Origin: Cyanobacteriota bacterium
GTDB taxonomy: Bacteria > Cyanobacteriota > Cyanobacteriia > Phormidesmidales > Phormidesmidaceae
DNA: 10,772 nt
Reading direction: 5' to 3'
Assembly: GCA_027483425.1 (NCBI GenBank)
Contig: JAIXUR010000424.1
Coordinates: 1 to 10,772, forward strand
The first letter of the stretch is position 1. Each line of letters begins with the position of its first letter. The translations under genes and the position numbers were made by a program. Of the stretch, positions 1 through 5,335 are shown piece by piece. The notes beneath the pieces were generated by a model. It saw only the letters and a list, made by a program, of their open reading frames with translations. It had not been told where the DNA came from and ran no database searches.

Positions 1-236
1 CTCACGAATCGGTGGGCAACGGTTTCAGGCTGAATGGCTGACAAAATGGTGTGGCCAGAGTCGGTAATAATCACAGCCCGGGTGCGACGACCGTAGGTGG
101 CATCGACCAATTGCCCCCGTTCGCGGGCATCGGTAATGATGCGCTTAATCGGGGCTGACTCGGGGCTGACAATGGCAATCACCCGGTTTGCGGATACGAT
201 ATTACCGAATCCGATATTAATGAGCTTGATGTCCAT
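1..236 (-). CDS. remA: RemA-family (DUF370) DNA-binding regulator, 3' end outside window
   Basis: The minus strand from the ATG at 236-234 reads without a stop for 78 codons and leaves the window at position 1. The start is MDIKLINIGFGNIVSANRVI, followed by IVSPESAPIKRII, DARERGQLVDATYGRRTRAV and IITDSGHTILSAIQPETVAHRFV, a very close fit to RemA/DUF370. In Bacillus subtilis RemA is a small DNA-binding protein that activates matrix genes; its role in cyanobacteria is not settled. Family members are usually about 85-95 residues, so only some ten residues are missing. No Shine-Dalgarno sequence precedes the ATG (the mRNA reads CCCCCTTATATT there). In cyanobacteria this gene commonly lies beside the NFACT gene, as here, and is often followed by guanylate kinase, which would lie outside this window. 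The family call is firm; the regulon is unknown. Confidence 0.93.
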   Translation of the reverse strand, partial: MDIKLINIGFGNIVSANRVIAIVSPESAPIKRIITDARERGQLVDATYGRRTRAVIITDSGHTILSAIQPETVAHRFV

Positions 237-536
237 AATATAAGGGGGCGATAATAGAGAACTCTGGGATCAGAGCAAAGGCTGCCCTCAAGGTTGCTCT
301 CGGCGGGCAAAAGGCTGAGGGCTATTCTGGGGCAGTAGCTGACCATTGAGCCCAGAATTGGGCCTAGGACGGAGTTATTGCCATACTAACGAATCCCCCT
401 CAGGCTGAGGGTTAATTTCCGGCAAAATTTCAGATTTCTGGCGTTTTCGTTCCCTGGGCTACATCTTTAGCCCCTACAAGGCCATGCCCCTGCTCGGGTA
501 TGTCGTTTAGTTTGTCTCAGCCCTAAGGATTTTGCC
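237..536. other. Divergent remA / rqcH intergenic region
   Basis: This 300-base spacer has no credible gene. It holds an inverted repeat, ATTCTGGG (324-331) with CCCAGAAT (351-358), around a 19-base loop. It also holds a compact hairpin, CCCTCA (397-402) and TGAGGG (406-411), with a three-base loop and no proper T-tract. I see no convincing plus-strand promoter for the NFACT gene. A ribosome binding site AAGGA (525-529) precedes its GTG start at 537. Confidence 0.5.
251..278 (-). promoter_or_regulatory. Possible remA promoter
   Basis: On the minus strand TATTAT (256-251) is a good -10 hexamer, and TTGCTC (278-273) lies 16 bases upstream as a poor -35. Transcription would start near 244, leaving a leader of about eight bases before the remA ATG. 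That is consistent with the missing ribosome binding site. This is a pattern match only. Confidence 0.3.
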
Positions 537-2297
537 GTGCAGCCGGTTGACTTTACCACTCTGATGGCCCTGTGCCACAGCCTCCAGGCCGACTGGGTGC
601 CCTCCCGCTGCGAGACCGTGGTGCAGCTCGATACCACCACGGTGGCCCTGGCACTCAGAACCCTAGATCGACGGGGCTGGCTGACGATTTCATGGCATCC
701 CCAGGCGGCGCGCCTGCACCTGGGGGAGGCCCCCCCCAAGGGTCAGGATACTTTTACCTTTAGCCAGCAGCTCAAGCACCAGCTTAACCAGGGAGTCTTG
801 GTGGCGATCGCGCCAGTGGCCCCCTGGGAACGGGTGCTTGACCTCCAGTTTGGCCCTCGCCCTGGCGACCCGCCCCAGTGGCACCTGTATGTCGAAATTA
901 TGGGCAAGTACAGCAACGTGATTTTGGCCAACGCCCAAAATCAGATTGTCACGGCGGCCCACCAGGTCAGCGACCAGCAATCGCGGGTACGCCCCATCCA
1001 AACCGGCGATCCCTACGTGCTGCCCCCCGCGATGATGGCTACGCTCCCCAGCCGGTCAGAACCCCAGGACGCTTGGCAGGAGCGGGTAACCCTGGTGCCC
1101 TCGACCCTGAAGAAAATGCTGATGCAGAGCTACGGGGGATTGAGCTCATCGCTGGTGCGATCGCTGCTGATTGCCGCTCGACTTGCCCCCGACCAGGCCG
1201 CCGACACCCTCACCCAGGCCGACTGGAATCGCCTCTTTGAGGCCTGGCAGCGCTGGCTGATCGGCCTGGAGCAGGGGGAGTTTTCGCCGGGCTGGGCCGA
1301 GGGCGGTTACACCCTGCTCGCCTGGGAGGAGGGGGCTCCCGAGGTAGACATCCACGTCCTGTTGAACCAGTACTATGGCCGCGAGCTCAATCTGCAACAG
1401 TTTGATCGGGTTAAAAATCAGCTGCAGCAACGGCTCAAAGGGGTGCTGGCAAAACTGCGGCAAAAGGCCAGCACCTTTGGGCAACGCCTCGACCAATCGG
1501 CCCAGGCCGATCAGTACCGCCAGCAGGCCGACCTGCTGATGGCCTACAGCCACCAGTGGCGGCCTGGTCTGACCGCTCTCACCGTCGTCGATTTCGACAG
1601 TGGTGAGCCCGTCACCATCCCCATTGCTCCCGATAAAACCGCAATTCAACAGGCCCAGCGCCTCTACAAACAGCACCAAAAGCTCAAGCGCGCCAAAGAT
1701 GCCGTCGCGCCCCTGCTGGCGGCGGTACAGGGGGAACTGGCCTACCTGGAGCAGGTCGAAGCGGCCCTCGGGCACCTGCCTAACTACGATGAACCGGCGG
1801 ACTTAGACGCGCTGATCGACATGCGCAACGAGTTGATTCAGCAGGGCTACATGACCGCTTCCGACTATCGGCCCACCGATCGCAACGCCAGCGACGAAGG
1901 GTTCCGACGCCTGCGCACCCCCGACGGGAAGCCTGTTTTAGTGGGCCGCAACAATCGCCAAAATGACCTACTGATTTCCACCGTCGCCACTGACTACGAC
2001 CTGTGGTTCCACACCCAGGAGATTCCCGGTAGCCATGTGCTGCTGCGGCTAGAGGCCGGGCAGGCCCCCAGCGATCGCGATCTACAGTACGTCGCCGACC
2101 TGGCTGCCTACTTTAGCCGCGCCCGCCTAGCCGACCAGGTGCCGGTGATCTATACCCAACCCCGCCACGTCTATAAACCCAAAGGGGCCCTACCCGGCAT
2201 GGTGATCTATAAACACGAGACCGTGATCTGGGGTCAGCCCCGGCGAATCGAGCGGCAGGTCGAAGCTCCGCAGCCCTTGGAACCAGCCCCGGCCTAG
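537..2297 (+). CDS. rqcH: NFACT family protein (RqcH/Rqc2-like ribosome quality control factor)
   Basis: 586 residues, full length for the family. By homology it binds the 50S subunit carrying a stalled peptidyl-tRNA and recruits tRNA(Ala) to add C-terminal alanine tails that mark the chain for degradation; older annotations call it fibronectin-binding protein. The NFACT-N domain covers about residues 1-250 and includes VDFTTLMAL near the start and LYVEIMGKYSNVIL at about 117-130. A helical, coiled-coil region rich in Gln, Arg and Lys covers about 280-430. The NFACT-R domain at about 460-570 carries DYDLWFHTQEIPGSHV from residue 486. Residues matching the yeast Rqc2 functional triad (D9, D98, R99) appear as D5, E98 and R99, so one acid is Glu rather than Asp. 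The GTG start is supported by AAGGA seven bases upstream. The gene is divergent from remA. The proline/alanine-rich last 15 residues look disordered. Confidence 0.95.
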   Translation: MQPVDFTTLMALCHSLQADWVPSRCETVVQLDTTTVALALRTLDRRGWLTISWHPQAARLHLGEAPPKGQDTFTFSQQLKHQLNQGVLVAIAPVAPWERVLDLQFGPRPGDPPQWHLYVEIMGKYSNVILANAQNQIVTAAHQVSDQQSRVRPIQTGDPYVLPPAMMATLPSRSEPQDAWQERVTLVPSTLKKMLMQSYGGLSSSLVRSLLIAARLAPDQAADTLTQADWNRLFEAWQRWLIGLEQGEFSPGWAEGGYTLLAWEEGAPEVDIHVLLNQYYGRELNLQQFDRVKNQLQQRLKGVLAKLRQKASTFGQRLDQSAQADQYRQQADLLMAYSHQWRPGLTALTVVDFDSGEPVTIPIAPDKTAIQQAQRLYKQHQKLKRAKDAVAPLLAAVQGELAYLEQVEAALGHLPNYDEPADLDALIDMRNELIQQGYMTASDYRPTDRNASDEGFRRLRTPDGKPVLVGRNNRQNDLLISTVATDYDLWFHTQEIPGSHVLLRLEAGQAPSDRDLQYVADLAAYFSRARLADQVPVIYTQPRHVYKPKGALPGMVIYKHETVIWGQPRRIERQVEAPQPLEPAPA

Positions 2298-2372
2298 GGA
2301 AAATGACGCCACTGAGTACATCTGCTCATTAGCTTAGGTTATCAAACCAACACACAACCAGCAGAGATTGTG

Positions 2373-2402
2373 TTAATGAAAATCTGTACTTCTTGTTACA
2401 AT
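2373..2402 (+). promoter_or_regulatory. Candidate sRNA promoter with HLR1-like (RpaB) repeat
   Basis: TACAAT at 2397-2402 matches five of six bases of a -10 box. Upstream, TTAATG (2373-2378) is a weak -35 at 18 bases. The -10 is part of GTTACAAT (2395-2402), which fits one half of the HLR1 motif bound by the cyanobacterial regulator RpaB. Two bases upstream is a degenerate second half, TGTACTTC (2385-2392), with the 10-base periodicity HLR1 requires. A site overlapping the -10 would suggest repression by RpaB in low light; that is inference. Confidence 0.45.
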
Positions 2403-2407
2403 GAGAA

Positions 2408-2562
2408 ACGGAGGAGATGAGAGCCCTCCAGCGGAAAAATTACCAAAAGTCTCGGCACTAGTTCTAAGGTGCCTTGCTTATTGTGGTTTCTTCCAGATTG
2501 AGAGAACAACGTAGATATTTAGTATCACCTAATCGGCTTCCCCAGGGGAGCCGATTTTTTTT
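2408..2562 (+). ncRNA. Candidate intergenic small RNA, about 155 nt
   Basis: Between the NFACT stop and the convergent hydrolase lies a self-contained transcription unit without a plausible protein. It begins about six bases after the TACAAT box. Hairpin 1 is GGAGG (2410-2414) with CCTCC (2425-2429). Hairpin 2 is GGCAC (2454-2458) with GTGCC (2469-2473) and a ten-base loop. A single-stranded pyrimidine-rich stretch, TTTCTTCCAG (2487-2496), could pair with purine-rich ribosome binding sites. A strong intrinsic terminator ends it at 2531-2562. The architecture and the HLR1-like promoter resemble light-regulated cyanobacterial sRNAs such as PsrR1, but I cannot confirm homology from memory. The alternative is an extended 3' UTR of the NFACT gene. 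A 14-codon ORF at 2417-2461 is probably chance. Confidence 0.55.
2531..2562 (+). terminator. Rho-independent terminator
   Basis: AATCGGCT (2531-2538) pairs perfectly with AGCCGATT (2549-2556) around a ten-base loop that may close further through CCCC/GGGG. The stem is followed by an uninterrupted run of T to 2562, so it is directional for plus-strand transcripts. It would end the candidate sRNA and any read-through from the NFACT gene. It lies 33 bases before the stop of the convergent hydrolase gene. Confidence 0.88.
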
Positions 2563-2594
2563 ATTCTTTACGTTTGCGATCGTCTCCCAGGATC

Positions 2595-4313
2595 TCACCC
2601 CCGAGACCCTAGCCCCGGCAACCTCACACAGGACGGGAAATCGGCCCCATGGCTCAGGGTCACGGTAATGACCCGATAGTCAATTTGTGGGCCATCGCCC
2701 AGCCTGGCCCCGGTGCCGCTGTTCACGGCATAGGCCGGAAAGCAGGCCGCCGCCACGCTCAGCCGCAGGCGATGGCCAGGGGCCAGGGTGCAGGCGGTGG
2801 GCTGGAGGGCAACCGCGACCGCCTGGGGCGTCGGGGAGGTCTCGTCAGGGTTGACCCGGCAGTATCCCTGGGTGAGGTGCATGACTCGACCGTCGCCATA
2901 GACCTCAGACAACACGATACTGAGGTCAAAGCTAGGGGCATCGGCCTGGCAGTAGAGGGTCGCAGTGGGGGTGCCGACCATCGCCAGCCCGGCAGTTAGG
3001 GTCGGAGTGGTGTAGGTGAGTACGTCAGTGCGGCCGTCGAGGTGAGCCCGGTCAAAGGGGCCAGGGGGCAGGCCACAGTGGCCCCCCAGGGAGGGCACCG
3101 GTCGCCAGGGATCATGCACGATCACGTCGGTTCCTGGGGAGGGGGCATCGTCGGTAGCCTTAGGACTCGGGCCGAGGATGCCATCGGTCTGGCGCAGGCC
3201 CGCCAGACCCGTGCTGCTGAGGTACAGGGTCTGGCCGGTGCCTGTGGGCCAGCGATCGCAGGCCTGCCACTGGTTTACCCCCATCACAAAGAGATGGATC
3301 GGCGGCTCGGGGACTGTCTCTGGAGCTGGAGCTGGGACATTTTGCTTTAGAAACCGATCAAACCAGCGGAGTTGCAGACCATCGATCGGGCTGTCGGCCT
3401 CGGGGCCAAAGTCTAAGGCCCCCACCCGACGCCCCCAGGGCAGATGCCCCCAGGGGCCAATCCACAGGGCTTGGGGAGCAGTCCCTTGGTGAATCATCTG
3501 CTGGTACAGGCGCAGATCGCCGCGCAGGTAGGGGTCAAACCAGCCGCCGATATGCAGCATGGGCAGATTCACAGCGGTCAGATCCGGCGTTAGCGCCTGC
3601 CAGTAGGGGCCAGGCTGGGGATGGTCGAGCCACTGGTGAAAGAAGGAGTCGGGGGCGTAGGTCTTGAGCACCGGGGGCCGCGCGGGGATGGCCTCCCCCA
3701 GGGGCAGGGCGTGGGCGGCGCGAAACAGTTCCTGGTAGGCGACCTCATCCTGTCGTCGTCGGGCGGTTTCGGCGGCCAGCTGGAGCGCCCAACCCAGGCC
3801 AATTTGCAGGGGCAGAGCCCCATTTTCGTAGGCCCAATCGGCGTAGAGGTCGTAGCCCACCATGGCGGGGGCGATCGCCCTCAGGGCTGGCGGTTGGGTC
3901 GCCGCCGCGTACAGCTGGGTCATGCCCTGGTAGGAAAAGCCATACATGCCCACCGCCCCGCTGCTCTGGGGCAGGCCGGCGGCCCACTGCACCGTGGCGT
4001 AGCCATCGGCGGCCTCGTGGCGAAACAGATCAAACTCGCCGCCGGAGGTGCCTCGACCGCGCACATCTTGGATCACCACAATGTAGCCGTGGCTGGCGTA
4101 CCAGGTAGGGTGAGCATAGACCACGGTGGAGGCGATCGCCCGGCCGTAGGGTTGCCGCATTAACAGCACCGGAAACGGCCCCTCCCCCACCGGATAGTAG
4201 CCGTCGGCCTCCAGGGTAACGGGGGCAGTGGATTCAGACCCTGGGTCAGCGGGCAGAACTAGGCCCAGGGTTTGTTTGGGCGCTACGGCATAGGGGCCGG
4301 GGTAAGGAGGCAT
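2595..4313 (-). CDS. CocE/NonD family serine hydrolase (X-Pro dipeptidyl-peptidase S15-like)
   Basis: About 572 residues from the ATG at 4313. The N-terminal alpha/beta-hydrolase domain carries the family marks in order: RQPYGR (Tyr56, matching the oxyanion tyrosine of CocE), DVRGRGTSGGEF (83-94), nucleophile motif GFSYQG with Ser127, GGWFDPYL with Asp260, and GPWGH with His290. Together these give a complete Ser-Asp-His triad. The C-terminal part from about 330 matches the jelly-roll domain of X-Pro dipeptidyl-peptidases and cocaine esterase. Such enzymes hydrolyse ester or amide bonds; the natural substrate is unknown. No signal peptide is seen, so it is probably cytoplasmic. The start is uncertain: ATGs at 4394 and 4427 are in frame and would add NNPVA repeats encoded by a 15-bp tandem repeat and overlap the cupin gene. 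I prefer 4313 because the family-like sequence begins there. It is probably translated after the cupin gene from one mRNA. Confidence 0.9.
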   Translation of the reverse strand: MPPYPGPYAVAPKQTLGLVLPADPGSESTAPVTLEADGYYPVGEGPFPVLLMRQPYGRAIASTVVYAHPTWYASHGYIVVIQDVRGRGTSGGEFDLFRHEAADGYATVQWAAGLPQSSGAVGMYGFSYQGMTQLYAAATQPPALRAIAPAMVGYDLYADWAYENGALPLQIGLGWALQLAAETARRRQDEVAYQELFRAAHALPLGEAIPARPPVLKTYAPDSFFHQWLDHPQPGPYWQALTPDLTAVNLPMLHIGGWFDPYLRGDLRLYQQMIHQGTAPQALWIGPWGHLPWGRRVGALDFGPEADSPIDGLQLRWFDRFLKQNVPAPAPETVPEPPIHLFVMGVNQWQACDRWPTGTGQTLYLSSTGLAGLRQTDGILGPSPKATDDAPSPGTDVIVHDPWRPVPSLGGHCGLPPGPFDRAHLDGRTDVLTYTTPTLTAGLAMVGTPTATLYCQADAPSFDLSIVLSEVYGDGRVMHLTQGYCRVNPDETSPTPQAVAVALQPTACTLAPGHRLRLSVAAACFPAYAVNSGTGARLGDGPQIDYRVITVTLSHGADFPSCVRLPGLGSRG

Positions 4314-4373
4314 GGTCACGGAGTTACCGGCCACGGGGTTATTGGCCACGGGGTTATTGGCCACGGGGTTATT
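4314..4373. repeat. 15-bp tandem repeat at the cupin/hydrolase junction
   Basis: There are three exact copies of GGCCACGGGGTTATT (4329-4343, 4344-4358, 4359-4373) preceded by one degenerate copy GGTCACGGAGTTACC (4314-4328). On the minus strand, in the hydrolase frame, they read NNPVA NNPVA NNPVA GNSVT. In the cupin frame each exact copy supplies a TAA stop, and the first one met (4371-4369) is the stop of the cupin gene. The copies keep frame because 15 is a multiple of three. Confidence 0.9.
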
Positions 4374-4848
4374 GGGCAGAGGCCAGGGAGGCATCGTAGC
4401 GCCCCAGCACGGCCAGATCTTCATCATCCAGCTCGACCGGGGTGCCGCTGCGAATCAACTCAGCAAAGTCTTCGTTGGGCACCATAATGCACAGGGTGTA
4501 GAGCCGGGTCAGGCCAGTATTCTCGACCACATGCACTCCATTGGGGGGCACCAAAATGCTATCGCCAGCACCAATGGCTACGCTTTTGCCGTCGCAGGTG
4601 GCGCGGCCCTCGCCCTTCAGCACAAAGAACATTTCGACCGCCACCTGGTGGCGATTGGGGGGTGTTTTGCCACCAACATCAAAGATTTCGACGCAGTAGG
4701 TCAGCGACATATTGGCAATGGTGGGGTCAAACACCAGAGCCAAACGGTTGGTGTCACCGGGGCTAATGCGATAGGTCGGGTAGTCTTTGGGCGACTTATA
4801 CACCGGCACAACGCAGCTCGTGGGCAACAAACAGGTCAAGGTATCCAT
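4369..4848 (-). CDS. Single-domain cupin protein
   Basis: The chosen start at 4848 gives 159 residues (MDTLTCLLPTSCVVPVYKS...); the longest frame, from 4911, gives 180. A bicupin-like single barrel is seen. Cupin motif 1 is NRHQVAVEMFFVLKG, with His and Glu metal ligands, but the usual first His of HxH is Asn. Motif 2 is GDSILVPPNGVHVVEN, with its His and Asn. The phrase VEMFFVLKGEGRATCDG is typical of small cyanobacterial cupins. The function could be metal-dependent binding or catalysis; no substrate can be assigned. The extra N-terminus of the long form is made of five five-residue repeats (VMDTL-like) encoded by a 15-bp tandem repeat, and a hairpin sits just upstream of the 4911 ATG. Both argue for a downstream start, at 4848, 4863 or 4878. 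The hydrolase gene follows directly, suggesting a two-gene operon. Confidence 0.87.
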   Translation of the reverse strand: MDTLTCLLPTSCVVPVYKSPKDYPTYRISPGDTNRLALVFDPTIANMSLTYCVEIFDVGGKTPPNRHQVAVEMFFVLKGEGRATCDGKSVAIGAGDSILVPPNGVHVVENTGLTRLYTLCIMVPNEDFAELIRSGTPVELDDEDLAVLGRYDASLASAQ

Positions 4849-4914
4849 CACCAAAGTATCCATCACCAGATTGTCCATCACCGCAGGATCGATCACCAGC
4901 ATGGCCGTCACCAG
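4840..4914 (-). repeat. 15-bp tandem repeat covering the cupin start region
   Basis: Five contiguous 15-base units on the minus strand read CTGGTGACGGCCATG, CTGGTGATCGATCCT, GCGGTGATGGACAAT, CTGGTGATGGATACT and TTGGTGATGGATACC. The last three are nearly identical and the first two are more diverged. Translated, they give MTAML VIDPA VMDNL VMDTL VMDTL. Three units contain an in-frame GTGATG pair, so the array multiplies candidate start codons at 15-base steps. Confidence 0.85.
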
Positions 4915-4934
4915 GCCAACCCCACTGGGTTGGC
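4915..4934 (-). promoter_or_regulatory. Leader hairpin upstream of the cupin gene
   Basis: GCCAACCC (4915-4922) and GGGTTGGC (4927-4934) form a perfect 8-bp GC-rich stem with a four-base loop. It lies three bases upstream of the most distal cupin ATG (4911), where it would occlude any ribosome binding site for that codon. It has no T-tract on either strand. It may be a 5' UTR structure controlling the cupin-hydrolase mRNA. Confidence 0.5.
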
Positions 4935-5335
4935 TCCACTATGTTTAACAGACTCCCACAGGGATCGCAGTAGTTCCCCCTACCTTTCATAAAAGGTTGT
5001 CTGGGATCAGGGAACCTGGGGAATACTGTCCATGGGATGAGCCACGGTTCGTTCTTCTCCGTTCTGATGACCGATCCCGTAACGAGCGATCGCTGGCGCG
5101 ATCGCACAGGATCTTCACAAAGCTCCTTATCCTGTGACGGGCCATCGCTAGCGCGATCGCACAGGATCTTCACAAAGCCCCTTGATGCGGCGGTTTAGGA
5201 TTAGGCTAAATCTGGAGGTGAGATTCCACCAGCTAGCCTGGGCCCGAGCAACCCCCTGATGGCTATTCAAGCCCCATTCAAGCCTCTCTAGCAACCCTCA
5301 CCCCAATACGGTTACCCCTGGATCTGAAGCGCAGC
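4935..5335. other. Intergenic region between the cupin operon and the PP2C gene
   Basis: About 400 bases between divergent genes, without a credible gene. It contains a small hairpin, ACCTTT (4982-4987) and AAAGGT (4992-4997), and the 55-bp tandem repeat. It also has an 11-base direct repeat, ATTCAAGCCCC (5265-5275) and ATTCAAGCCTC (5276-5286), about 50 bases before the PP2C start. That spacing, about one helical turn, would suit a regulator site. I found no convincing -35/-10 pair in either direction. Confidence 0.5.
5074..5183. repeat. 55-bp tandem duplication containing HIP1 sites
   Basis: Two abutting 55-base copies, 5074-5128 and 5129-5183, differ at about six positions. Their 3' 33 bases (CGCGATCGCACAGG..., then ATCTTCACAAAGC) are almost identical. 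Each copy has a GCGATCGC core; the first has two. The 5' end of copy 2, ATCCTGTG (5129-5136), is the reverse complement of CACAGGAT, which occurs at 5105-5112 and 5160-5167, so the array can also fold. No conserved protein reads through it. It may be a dispersed cyanobacterial intergenic repeat. Confidence 0.85.

Noticed and set aside
1146..1775. 209-codon minus-strand ORF inside the NFACT gene
   Set aside because: It is antisense to a clearly conserved gene, low in recognisable motifs, and expected by chance in GC-rich DNA.
2417..2461. 14-codon ORF (MRALQRKNYQKSRH) after GGAGG inside the candidate sRNA
   Set aside because: The spacing from GGAGG to ATG is only two bases and the GGAGG is paired in hairpin 1. 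A dual-function RNA cannot be excluded, but nothing supports it.
2474..2668. 64-codon plus-strand ORF after the NFACT gene
   Set aside because: It runs straight through an intrinsic terminator and into the convergent hydrolase gene.
3621..4163. 180-codon plus-strand ORF inside the hydrolase gene
   Set aside because: It is antisense to the catalytic domain, whose motifs are all intact, and has a Gly-rich shadow composition.
4314..4373. Possible CRISPR-like array
   Set aside because: The units are 15 bases, contiguous, and have no spacers.
4312..4992. 226-codon plus-strand ORF across the cupin gene, with GHGVI repeats
   Set aside because: It is antisense to a well-supported cupin gene, and its repeats are only the reverse reading of the 15-bp arrays.
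4796..5173. 125-codon minus-strand ORF upstream of the cupin gene
   Set aside because: It is translated mostly from the 55-bp and 15-bp repeats in another frame and overlaps the cupin start; there is no protein-like pattern.
5184..5335. Possible riboswitch before the PP2C gene
   Set aside because: Only a small GGTG/CACC hairpin is seen, and no motif of a known riboswitch class is present.
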